Assembly: GCA_019044685.2 (NCBI GenBank)
Contig: JAGTXX020000006.1
Span: forward strand, 1,879,501-1,943,500
Direction of reading: 5' to 3'
DNA length: 64,000 bases
DNA from: Nannochloris sp. 'desiccata'
Lineage: Eukaryota > Chlorophyta > Trebouxiophyceae > Chlorellales > Chlorellaceae
Positions 10,304 through 21,215 of this stretch are shown here, one piece after another. The first letter of the stretch is position 1. Every line of letters begins with the position of its first letter. The notes beneath the pieces are model-generated. The model saw nothing but the letters and a program-made list of their open reading frames with translations. It did no database searches and was not told the DNA's origin. The position numbers and the translations under genes were made by a program.

Positions 10304-11785
10304 TTAAATTGCCAAATTAATAAACAACTCTGCAGTAGAATCTGCATTCTTTGTAATACTGCTACCTCCCCCGCTAATGTCACTTCTATTAGTATCAATA
10401 TTCTCTCCTCCCAAGTCGTCACCAGCTGTTCTCTGCGCCTTCCACTTTGCAGTCAAGTCCTTCATGACCTCACTGGCCACCGCTCCAGGACCGCTCTCCT
10501 TCATCGCTGTGGAGAAATTATCTTTAATAAACAGATTAAAGGCAGACGGTTTCCGTGTTTTCGCTGGTGAACCTCCGCGCTCAAATTTGCCAAGGAATTC
10601 CAGACGTCCCCTACACACTCCACACACTTTCTTGGAAACATCGATACTATTCGAATGCCTTCCATACGTTTGATTACATCCACTGCATTGATATTGAAAA
10701 GCGTAGAAAATTTCGTACGCGTGACACGTGGAAACCTCTAAGTGAGGCGCAGCACGCATAGCACGATCAGCCCAAGATTTGAAAACAGCTCCATGGGGAG
10801 GTTTCGCCACATGATCCACAAGCCACGCAGCACAGTGACACATCTCGTGGACCATAGTACGTTCTAGCTTCTCAGGAGTATCGAGCACTTTACAGCTCAA
10901 TTCAATTCGAGCAGTGTAACGAGACGGGATTAGCGGGTCGGCCAGAACTTCTCTTTTATAGTGCGTCAGACCTGCAGTGGTAGCTAACCGTTTATTCCAT
11001 GAAATTTCTAAATTAGAAGGCAAGACGTTGCTAAATACGAGAGAGTTGTACTTGGCGTATATGTCGCTGGCAAGCTGAGTTCGTTTCTTTGCAAACGCAG
11101 CGTGCGACATAGTAGCGCCGCCCACGGTGTTCAATAATGCCGGAGGAAGACAAGGTGGAAGAGGAGGAGGTTCTGAGTTGTTTGAAAGTTCATATTCATC
11201 CTTTCTTTGGTTTGTATTAAGCGATGCGAGTATGTCTTTTGAACCACCAGGGCGTTGCAAGGCAGCACTTAACGATGGAAGCAACACTGAAGCAGACGTC
11301 TGCGGTCTTTGTTTCAAGGATTCCTCTTCATCCTCACTACTACTGCTACTGTCTATAATATTGATAGCTTTTCTTGAAGAATTGGGAGCTGCTGGCTTGA
11401 AAGCAGTGTCGTCGTCATCATCTTCGCTGCTGCTGCTGTCAATCAAGTTGATTGTCTTGCGAGCGGTAGTTGGCATGGCGATAAAATTTTCTTCGTCAGC
11501 TTCATCATCATTACCATCATCAACTAGGTCAATAATTTCTGAAACTTGCAATGCTTCATAAGAAGGAAGGGTACGGCCTGAAAGCTTTGAATTTATTGGC
11601 GTGCTTGAGAAATCATTTGCAACTTGAGTTATCTCAACGCAATAATCCTGATCCTCATCGGACTCGCTAGTGGTTGCTTCTAATTTTAATGAATTATTCG
11701 GGTAGCTATCATTGTGTGCTGACTTGCCAATGCGTAGAACGCTGAGCAAATTATTGAGTTCAACTGAATCCACCGAATCCCTCAT
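10304..11785 (-). CDS. GCNA: GCNA/SPRTN-related SprT metalloprotease with SUMO-interacting motifs
   Basis: One exon, 493 residues. The N-terminal 200 residues are acidic and disordered, with three SUMO-interacting-motif candidates, each a hydrophobic core followed by acid: IIDLVDD (84-90), INLIDSSSSEDDDDD (112-126) and INIIDSSSSSEDEEE (141-155). A SprT-like domain follows (about 230-400) with the zinc protease motif HEMCH at 313-317. Next is a zinc ribbon with Cys367, Cys370, Cys388 and Cys391. The C-terminal part contains KPSAFNLFIKDNF and a Lys/Trp-rich helix that resembles an HMG box. This order (acidic SIM region, SprT, zinc ribbon, HMG) is that of animal GCNA/ACRC, which acts on DNA-protein crosslinks. 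SPRTN would instead have SHP, PIP and UBZ motifs, which I do not see. Confidence 0.85.
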   Translation of the reverse strand: MRDSVDSVELNNLLSVLRIGKSAHNDSYPNNSLKLEATTSESDEDQDYCVEITQVANDFSSTPINSKLSGRTLPSYEALQVSEIIDLVDDGNDDEADEENFIAMPTTARKTINLIDSSSSEDDDDDTAFKPAAPNSSRKAINIIDSSSSSEDEEESLKQRPQTSASVLLPSLSAALQRPGGSKDILASLNTNQRKDEYELSNNSEPPPLPPCLPPALLNTVGGATMSHAAFAKKRTQLASDIYAKYNSLVFSNVLPSNLEISWNKRLATTAGLTHYKREVLADPLIPSRYTARIELSCKVLDTPEKLERTMVHEMCHCAAWLVDHVAKPPHGAVFKSWADRAMRAAPHLEVSTCHAYEIFYAFQYQCSGCNQTYGRHSNSIDVSKKVCGVCRGRLEFLGKFERGGSPAKTRKPSAFNLFIKDNFSTAMKESGPGAVASEVMKDLTAKWKAQRTAGDDLGGENIDTNRSDISGGGSSITKNADSTAELFINLAI

Positions 11786-12110
11786 CGCTAATGAAATCGA
11801 TACTAGGCGCGTTTTTGTAAGTATCTAGGACCAAATGAATTTATGGATTAATTTGATTTGCCAGATGAATCACTTTGATGGAAACCTTGTAGGGTGCAGT
11901 CCCATCGACGGGCGCAATAGCTTTTTTCCTCTGCCTGCAATAAACATACATTAAGGGTGGTAATATTGATACAAATTAATCGTCATAATATTCCATTAGA
12001 ATCTCAGAATGATTGAAGAGAATGCGGATGACTTTTTGATTTTGGATCAGAACAGCAATAATTTATTGATCAGGATCCTTTAAAACTCTTGCCACAAAGG
12101 CATTTTAGCC
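11786..12110. other. Divergent intergenic region, GCNA-like/Sec8
   Basis: AT-rich 325-base region between two outward-reading genes. It presumably holds both promoters. No motif or RNA gene is evident. Confidence 0.45.
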
Positions 12111-15100
12111 ATGGAGAGCAAGCTCCAATTCAAACGGCGGCATGCCGAGAACAGTGCTTCGATAGAGGCAGAAGTTGATTGGGAGGAGGTCGAGAAAACT
12201 TTAAAAGAAGTCGATCCTGAAGGAACCTTTTCAGACCCGAGGTTTGACCCTTTGAAGCATGCTCTACGCATCCTTGGCTCTGTATCTGCTGAAAAGGATC
12301 TTAATGATGTGAGTTTTTCAGTTGTGCAAAAGCATGAGTAATCGATCAAGTCTCGCCTTAATTGTTTTTGTATTTTTTGCCGACTGCGAACTAAACTATT
12401 TCCCCTGTTTTTCTCTTTACAGCTACGTGAAAATTGGGTCTCTATAGACGCCCTTGTTGATTCCGCAGTAGATACACATTACTCTGGTTTCAATAAATCT
12501 CTACAAAATTATTCTCAAATTTTGAGGTTGTTTTCAGAGTCGATGGCGCATTTGGCGGTGCTACGGAGAACATTAGAAGCGGCCCAGATACGTCTACACC
12601 CAAAACCTGATCGAATAAAAGAACTTTACCGTAAAGAATTAATGGTATCAGATGTCCAGAGGCTGTTAGGAGATATTCAGGCTGCAGTTACTGTGCCTGA
12701 ACAAGTTAGGAAGTTAGAACAAAAACGGGTAAGAGGACAAAGAAAACTAAAACACAAGCATCTAAATTATTATTATTCGATTACCTAATTTCTATCCTCC
12801 TATTACCAAAATATACCAGGAATGGTCTTTGGCAGTGAGTACATTATTAGACGGTTGCAATAAAGTCGCTCGAGAAGAGCTTCTCGGTGTCGGTGCGCTT
12901 CGCACGCTTCGCGATGATCTGAGTCACCTTCGAGAATCTCTTTTAACAACTCTAACTGTAGAAATAGAGCGATGTGTCTATGAATCATCTGGTGCAAATA
13001 GAAATAGAGGCAGTGGTGGTGGAGTTTTAAGTACGCCACCACGATCTCTCTTGAAATCATTTGGTGATGGTGGTGGTGGTGGTAGCATGAGTGCTGCTGG
13101 TTCCATGACAATGCCGCGCTTACGCCGCCCTGGATCATCATATTTGGATAGCCCAGGCAGCAGCAGTAGACTATTAGAAGCCTCCCCGGTGCGACGCCCT
13201 ACCCATCGCAGAGCGGCAACGTATGGCGCAGCAGGCACAGCAGGCTTTGGCTCCTTTTCAGGGCTCGGTAGTGCTGGCGGTGGTGGTTTTGTTCTCTCTG
13301 GTGATGGTCATTTAGTAGATCCAGAGGGGTCTTTGAATACTTTAGTCGCCTGTGTCGCGCAATTAGGAGGTGTGCACGCTGCCTTGAGGTCGTTAAGATC
13401 ACATATGCCAAGCCAGATTCGTGCAATTATTGCCGAGGTATTAGATTCTTTCCCTCGTTCTCAATGGCTTGCAGAAGAAGGTAAGCAAAGCACTGCTGCA
13501 ACCGGCCAAAGAAAACGAGATGCTGCTACTGCAACCTTGACGAGTGCTATTACAGACGCAATCTCTTCACGATGCCTAAAGACATTACATTCCCTAGCAC
13601 GAGTTTTGCAATTACTTGCCATGGCGCGCCCTCCAGCAACCACAGCGGGGCTGCAGATGCTCTTAGGCAGCAGTGCTGCTGGTCCTGCTGCGGATAAGAA
13701 CAGTAACCTGCCTGAACCTTTTTCCTCGCCCTCTTCTCCTTTCCCGCCCCATTTGGATCCTTTAATTAAAGATCCAGTTGCTACAGCTCTTCAGGAGTGT
13801 AGATTTGCATGGGAATGTATGCAATTTGAATGTCAAGTTCTTCTCTCCCAGATAATCGGGGCGCCTGTTCCCTTTGGTAAAAGCCGAAGAATATTGCTTA
13901 GCACTGACCTACCTGGTGGAGAATGGCTTGCATCTGTGGGTGCGCTAGAAGATGAAGTTCCCGGAGAGGGTGGTGGTAGTTACACTGACAGTGCAGTTGG
14001 ACTAGGTGGTACTGGTGGTGGTACGGGACAGCATGTCGGTGAGTCTAGTACAAGTACTGCTGTCATGTTCTCATTAGCAGAAGAGGCAATGAGCTCATTA
14101 GTGCCAACCTTAACTGGAAACCCCAACACTGCAATCACAAATAATAGCTCTGTAGCTTCTATGACGAGTTCAAAGGACATCACTGCAACAGGAGCGGGGC
14201 TGGTCACTGTAAGTGTAACCGACCTTGCGACGATGCTTTCTTCAATTCTAGGAAACCGCCAAGGCCGGCCTGAGCTTGTCGCAGCCGTATATAAACCAAT
14301 GAGTATATTAATAGAAGAGGCAGAACGTCTACTCGATGAAGTAGCTCATGGTGGTGGGAGCGGTGGTGCTCGCGGCGGTGGTCATCCAAGAAGCCCTTCT
14401 GCGATTACCCCCACAGGTGCAGGCCCTCGATTATCTGCGCTGCTTCACAATATGCCTGCTATTCCATGGAAAGTCGGTGGAATAGGAGGCCCCTCTTCAT
14501 CTAGTCCTGGTGGTAGTGCTGTCTCAGCATATGCTGGGGATTCGATTTTAAGATCATTTTTAGATAATTTTTCAAGAATGGAATTTTTGCCCGCTGCCTA
14601 TGTGACCACCCGCGCTCGCTGTAGAGCCCTGTTGGAAGCAGGAGATGCCCTGAGATCACGGGTACGGTTAAGGGGAAGCTACCGACCAGGAGCTTCAGTG
14701 CTTCCTGCTGCAACAGGGGCTGTAGAGATGGCAGAGGAGGTGCTTTCCTGGGCAACTAGTGCCCCGCCGTTTGCGACACACCTTGCCGGGGTCTTAGAAA
14801 ACGTCTTAGCCAGAGTTCTTGAAGCCTTCCAAGATGAAATGGCGTCTACAGTAGGCGGTAGTACTGCTGGAGAGCTCGCAGATGATGTTCGAGTGGTTCA
14901 AATAATGGCAAAAGAGCCTGCAGCCCCCTTGTTAGGAGGCCCCGTCTCCTTTTTTATTGGCACTAATGCTGATGCTATCGATTCTTTCGTCTCTTCCGCT
15001 ATCGCTGCTGGCTTTGGATCAAGTCTAAAGGGACTTGAACGTGATCTTATAGCACGTATTCTTACTGATCCTAAGAAACAATCCTCTGGATATGCAGCTT

Positions 15101-16056
15101 TTCCTGCTTCCTCCTCTTCTGTCATTCGGGCAGAGTCATTGATGGCGGTGGCTGGAGAAGCCGGTCGGTTGATACAGCTGGCATCTCTTGCTGAGTCAGC
15201 AGATCATGTGGCAGATACAATCCACGCGGCAGCTGCTGCAGCTGCATTTCAAGCTGCAAATTCTACTACCAAGACTTACTCTATCAACACCGGTGGCGGT
15301 GGTGGCGACGGCGGTGCAGTCGTCGGTCCTCGCAGAGGAGAAGCTTGGCAGCGCCATGTAGGCACCATCGGTGGCCAAGAGAAAAGTACAGGTACTACTG
15401 GAATGGATCGTGGTTTTGCTGAGGGTATTGCTCACGCTGCAGATAGATATAGAGCATTTGCTGGTAAATGTATTCGAGCACTCCGATTAGAATTAATATT
15501 ATTAGCCGCTCATCATTTGGAAGCTTTACCCCGTTTAGCTGCCGGTGGACCCACTGCAGTCGCTGCAGAAGAGCATGTTGCGTCATTAACACGCGTTGTC
15601 ACACAGCTTGATGAAGCACTAGCGCCCTACTTGCCTCCAGACAGACGCATGTATGTGTTTGGCTCGCTGCCGCCAGTGGTAGTTCAAATTTCAATCGGCT
15701 TGTTGCCGCATTTTTCGTCTGCGATCGACACTGCCTGCGTTTCTCGAGTATGCCGTGTGTTGTCTGCGTTACAACCGGTACTGTGTGCTGCAGGTGGGGT
15801 TGGAGAAGGCCCCCTGCCAGTTGGAGCAGGCATGCCAGATCCGACCCGACAATTAGAAAAAGCAAAAATGTATTATTCTTTGTTGTTACAGAGCCCAGAG
15901 GCCTTGATTAGTACTGTAGCTCAAAAACCCAAGAGATTTTGTGGGGAAGAGTATAGTGCCTTGTTAAACGTGAATGTGGTGGGTAGGAAAGTGACGAGTG
16001 AACATAAACAGCAGTTGCAAAGCGTGTTGGTCGCAGCAGCCGCTCTGAGACCTTGA
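12111..16056 (+). CDS. SEC8: Exocyst complex component Sec8/EXOC4
   Basis: Three exons (12111..12308, 12423..12728, 12820..16056), both junctions phase 0, give 1246 residues. The N-terminal region carries the Sec8 signature: DPRFDPLKHALRIL, then a helical segment with FNKSLQNYSQILRLF, then LKHLRE-like helices (LRTLRDDLSHLRESLL). The C-terminus matches the plant Sec8 end, with a helix of KMYYSLLLQSPEALI followed by EEYSALLNVNVVGRKV. Sec8 is a rod-like subunit of the octameric exocyst, which tethers secretory vesicles to the plasma membrane. The protein is longer than the usual ~1000-1050 because of glycine- and serine-rich loops (around 13010-13090, 13920-14040, 14350-14400, 15290-15330). These do not disrupt the reading frame. 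Confidence 0.87.
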
Positions 16057-16305
16057 AAATATATCAAAGTGGTGTCTCTAGTTTACATTATTTATTAATC
16101 AGTATATGGAAAGGTTGTAATGCATTTGATATGTATCGATTAAATTTGCGCTATACTTATTTAGCGCTGGGGTATGTATTCATTCAGAAAGAAAATAAAA
16201 TGCATCAAAGAAGAAAAAAATCCGAAAGAAAGTTCGTAACAAAAAAATGTAAAAAAAAAAATCAACGCTGAAAGAGTAGTAGGTATTTATTTATTTATCT
16301 ATCCT

Positions 16306-18034
16306 CTACAACCTAGGCGCTGTTGTAGTATTAGGATCGTACATATGGGCTCTAGTATACGCTTCCCACTTAGCCCTCCTAGACAAGGAAGAAAGCTTCC
16401 CTTGTTGGCCTGTCATCTTGCCGACTACACTTTCAAAATCAACAGGCACACTACCGAGTCCAGAAGCACACATATCATCAGCTATGGCCGCCATTAAAGC
16501 ACAGGAGACGGTTCGGATAGTAGAAAAACGGGGAAAGAGCATGCCATGTTCCAAATTTTCTCTTGCCGTCATTCCTGCTAGAGCCTCTGCCGCAAGTAAA
16601 AACACGCCATCAGTGATTTCTTTTGCGTTGCACAGCGCAGCAGCATGGCCTATAGCAGGAAACACATATGCGTTATTCGCTTGTGCAGGGGTATACGTCT
16701 TGCCCTGGTGGGTAATAGAGGGGAAAGGGGAGCCGGAAGCAAAAAGTACTCGCCCGTCGGTGGCATTAAAAGCCTCCTGGAATGTGCATTCAGATTTCGA
16801 CGTAGGGTTTGAAAGAGGGAAAATAATAGGACGGGTATTCATTTTTGCCATAGTACGCATAATTTCAGGTGTGAACGCTCCACGAGAGGTGGAAACACCG
16901 ATCAAAACCGTCGGTTGTAAGGTAGCAACTGCTTCTTCAAGAGTTTCACAGTTAGGAACGTCGTGTGCAAAAGCACGCTTATGAGATTGCAAATTCGTTC
17001 TAGAAGCACAAACAAGCCCTTTGCTATCAATAAAATAACAATGTTTACGCCCTTCTTCTCTGGTCATTCCATGTTTCATTTCCAATGCAATCGCAATCAG
17101 CTCACCAATACCTGTCCCCGCCTCCCCCGCTCCTAAGAATAACACTCGTTGGTCTTTCAAACTCGTTCCTTCAGCGCGCAAAGCGCTCAAAAGACCAGCC
17201 AACGTGATGCACGCTGTCCCCTGAATATCATCATTAAAACAACAAATCCTCTTTCGATATTTAAGCAATAATTGGAAAGCCGTGTGGTTTCCAAAATCCT
17301 CAAACTGTAACACAGCGTTTGGTCTCCATGTCTTTAAAGCAGAAATAAATTCTTCTATGACCGCTTCATACGCAGCTCCTGTCAAACGTGGTTGCCGGAG
17401 ACCTTTATACGAAGGATCGTTGAGAAGGGAAGGGTTGGCGGTGCCCACATCAATGCAAACAGGGAGGATTGCAGAGGGGTCGACTCCGGCGGCGGCAGTG
17501 TAGAGCAGACTTTTTCCTTCAGAAATCCCCATGCCTCCAGCTCCAAGATCGCCTAAACCGAGGATACGTTCTCCATCAGTGACGACCACGACTTGTATAT
17601 CTTGTTGAGGTAAAGAACGCATCATGGAGAGGAAATTTCCAGAATTTGTGGCACGGAGGTAGAGGCCATATGTTGGGATGGGGAGGGCATGATAGCGTTG
17701 GCAGGCTTCGCCTACTGTGGGGGTGTAGAGGTATGGGAGCATTTCCTCGCAGTGAGATACCAATCCGCGGTAAAAGACATTAGGATTACGACTGTATGTG
17801 TACATAGAAGAAAGAGGTGAATAAAAATAAAAATATATATATTGAAAAAGAGGGAGAGGACGAGGCGCTGTTGGCGCCACAACTTGTAGGAGCCCACCTT
17901 TGCTGATTTCTGAGGTATATGTATTTATCGATCGGTGATATCTTGGGGTCGTGGACAATCTGCATTGTGCGTTGAACGTCCTTGGTGTCCGGAGAACGGT
18001 CTGCAGCAGCCACAGGTTCAAGATTGATCGTCAT
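16306..18034 (-). CDS. NAD(P)-dependent malic enzyme
   Basis: Exons 17898..18034 and 16306..17791 join in phase 2 across a 106-base intron, giving 540 residues. An open frame also reads through the intron, but the spliced form restores the family sequence YLRNQQSRNPNVFY. Malic enzymes decarboxylate malate to pyruvate with reduction of NAD or NADP. Visible motifs are LYTPTVGEACQRY with the catalytic tyrosine, VVVVTDGERILGLGDLGAGG, CIDVGTANPSLL, FEDFGNHTAFQLL with metal-binding acids, FNDDIQGTA, and the nucleotide fold FLGAGEAGTGIGEL. The N-terminus is short: the GLLP segment that normally precedes the first helices is missing, and no transit peptide is obvious. This suggests a cytosolic form or a missing upstream exon. 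Cofactor preference cannot be read with confidence. Confidence 0.92.
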
Positions 18035-18421
18035 TTTGTAATCGCAATTTCCGAGGGTTTATTTACAATGAATATCAGCTGAAGCAAGCAGTGCACTGTG
18101 GGCGAAGTGTGTAAGCATAACTTTTGGACACCATAGAATAAAAATGCAATCGACTTGGGACTGTCAAACATATCTTGTTCTGAACGCCCAAAACCTCCCG
18201 GAGTCTCAAAACGCCCAAATTTTCTACCTTATTCCCTCAAAGTTCAGCTGCATGTAGCAAGATAAGTTTATATCATATACGTTAACATCCTTAAAGTTCG
18301 TAAAATAGGTCTGGAACTCCAGAAGGTTCTCGGGCTTGACTTTCGAAGCTGATTTTAGGTTTGAAATTTAAAAACAATTTGAGCACGGACGTCAGGTTGA
18401 GGTCCTAAAAGTCTATTCTTG
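18035..18421. other. Divergent intergenic region, malic enzyme/ARM-BTB
   Basis: 387 bases between two outward-reading starts. It contains a short GGAGTCT...AACGCCC-like stretch of no known meaning. No gene is seen. Confidence 0.4.
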
Positions 18422-20968
18422 ATGACCGATAGCAAAAAGAGGAAGCTAGAAGGCGCACCAGCTGCCCAAGCTGGCCCTGGTGGCAAAGGAGACCGTGCCT
18501 TAGAGTCCATTCCTGCCAAGGTGGGTGTTTGCGAAGTTTTGCGCCATTTGGGTGCTCTATATATCAAACGGAAAGCTAATTTACTCTCCATTTCCCGCAG
18601 ACTCGGCGCTTGGTGACTGCCCTGCAAACCATTTCAGACCCGCTTGACAACATTCTTGTCGTCAAAAAGCATCTCAGGCATGTTTTAGATGTCTGTAAAC
18701 TAGGTACGTATTCTGTACAGCCTAAAGAACCTTGCGAACGGCACCTGAACTCCAACCAGCTTACTGAGCGTTACTTCTCATCTTGACCAAGCCGTTCAAA
18801 AAATCAACGTCATACCCAGTCAAAAACCAGTTTTTCCTCTCTCTATTATCTTGCAAGCCTGCTAACAATCCCTTTCTTTTCTCTCCCACCCCTCTCATAA
18901 ATCTACAGATGATAATTTGGATTGTGCTGCTGAAGCTGGCGTCATCCCCACCGTTGTCTCATTGTTACAAGACCTCCACCTCGGTGACCCTGCCAAAGCT
19001 CAAGAACAACCCACTATATCTGGCGTAGAAGAGCTCGAGCGTGATATCTGCTTCATTCTCGGTCTAATGGCTATCAAAGCAGACTACCAACAAGCTATTT
19101 GTGATGCAAATGCTCTTCCCACCCTTGTCGCTATTATCAAGAGATATTCCGGTCGAAAGGACCAACACTTGAGTGGCTCTTCCGCACAAACCTGCCGACG
19201 TGCTGCCGACGCCATCACCAATCTGGCACACGAAAACAACCCTATTAAAACCCGTACTCGCCACGAAGGCGGCATCCCTCCTCTTGTCTACTTGCTCCGC
19301 ACGTTTGACCCCAAAGTACAACGAGCTGTTGCCGGCACACTCCGAACCCTTGCCTTCAAAAATGATGAAAATAAAGACATGATTGTCAACGAAGGCGCCT
19401 TACCTTTGTTAATTCAGATGCTCTATGCCCGGGATCCTTCTATTCACTACGAAGCTGTCGGTGTTATTGGCAATTTAGTCCATTCTTCCCAACATATTAA
19501 ACAAAAGGTCTTGGCAGAGGGTGCATTGCAAGCTGTCATCAATTTACTTTCTTCCACCTGCCCAGATTCAAAGCGTGAAGCTGCTTTGCTGTTGGGACAG
19601 TTTGCGACCGCACAGACGAACGATGATAGAGCTGATTTTAAAGCGAAAATAGTACAAAGGGGTGCTATAATGCCTTTGGTGAACATGCTGAGCGCCAGTG
19701 ATCCTCAGCTTCAAGAAATGGCTGCGTTTGCACTTGGTCGCTTAGCTCAGCACCCTGATAACCAAGCTGGTATCATGGCAATGGGTGCTCTTCCCAAATT
19801 ACTCGATTTATTGCGCTCCTCTCAGCACAATTTGCAACATAATGCAGCTTTCGCATTGTACGGCTTGTCTGAAAATGAAGACAATTTACTCCATTTTGTT
19901 GTTGGCGGATCTTTTCAGACCATCCACGCTGCAGAATTGGGTCCCCAAGCGTCTCGGGACTGTATTCAAAAGATGACAAAGCGTTTACAAGAAAAGTTAG
20001 GTGGTAAAATCTTGGGTCAGGTCCTTTATTTAATGCAAACACCTACCTCTGATGGCGAGTCAACTCGGCGCTCTGTCGCCACCGCGCTGGGCATGCTTTG
20101 CACCAACGAAGTGCCATCCCCTCAAGACATGTGTCTCTCCATGATTGAACGTGGTGCACTGGGAGTCATTGTCGACGCTTGCTGTGAGCCTGAGCTTGCA
20201 GAATCTGCACACAAAGAAGCAGCTCTAGCCTTTCACACCGTCGCCACTGCTGTGGGCACTGCTGATCCCATCAAAGTGATCGCCGCTCCAATCGCACCCG
20301 CTGAACCTGGCGGTGTTAAATTAAGCTCTAATTACATCAACAATAAACTCCTTTCTGATGTTACGTTTATAGTAGAAGGCAGAGAGTATTATGCTCACCG
20401 TATTGCCTTGTTAGCCTCCTCGGAGATTTTCAGATCGATGTTTGATGGGAATGGAAACTTCCGTGAGGCTCAAGGTGGTAGTATCCCTATACCGAATATC
20501 CGCTGGGAAGCATTCCATGCCATGATGACGTGTATTTACACTGGAACTGTCGAAGTTTTGCCCGAAATGGCACAAGAACTACTGGCCGCGGCTGATCAAT
20601 ACATGCTTGATACTTTAAAAAGGCTCTGCGAAGCGGCCATTGCAGAACAATTAACAGCTGAAAACGTCTGGTCTGCATACGAATTAGCTGAGAATTTCAA
20701 CGCCCCTGAATTAGCCAAACATTGCGCTTTGTTTTGCTTGAAAAACTACGAGGAAGCGGCTGACGCACATTACGAGGCGCTGAGAAGCGATCCTGATGGC
20801 AAATTTGATAATTTTGTCATGCCTGGGTCTGCTGGGTGTCGTCAAATTGGATTTGCGCATTTAATGAAAAAGATGGGTGGTCAATTAAAGGAAGCGGTTG
20901 AGGCTGATATGGTGAAAAGAACGCAAAATGCCGTTCCTGAAGATGAACAGATGATGGTGTTTGATTGA
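18422..20968 (+). CDS. Armadillo repeat-BTB protein, ARIA/ABAP1 type
   Basis: Exons 18422..18520, 18601..18703 and 18909..20968 give 753 residues. A lysine-rich nuclear-localisation-like start (DSKKRKLE) is followed by a long armadillo array (about 70-480), with repeat cores such as GGIPPLVYLLRTFDPKVQRA and GALPLLIQML. Then comes a BTB/POZ domain (about 545-655) with VTFIVEGREYYAHRIALLAS and FRSMFDGN. A BACK-like helical tail completes it. Plant ARIA interacts with the ABA factor ABF2, and ABAP1 represses DNA replication; both are nuclear. The BTB domain may also serve as a CUL3 adaptor. The family assignment is strong; the partner proteins here are unknown. Confidence 0.92.
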
Positions 20969-21215
20969 ATTTTTTCTCTCTATCTCCCGATATTTTAGAA
21001 AGAAGAATAAGATGATGAATGATTTGTTCATTTCCCGCTTCTTGTTCTTCCCCTCTGGATTTCATATCATCTAAAGTTTTACAAAAAAAGAGAAGGTCGC
21101 ACTAGTTTTGGAAAGAGAATGTATAATACCTAAAACTAATTGTTTGTTTAAAAAGTCAAAAAAATGTATCAACAGGAATCTCTCAGCCAGAACGTAGAAA
21201 GAAAACATAGAAAGT

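Noticed and set aside
16306..18021. Continuous malic enzyme frame from 18021
   Set aside because: It reads through a 106-base intron with Tyr/Phe-rich nonsense and a different frame at the start. Splicing to the exon beginning at 18034 restores family sequence.
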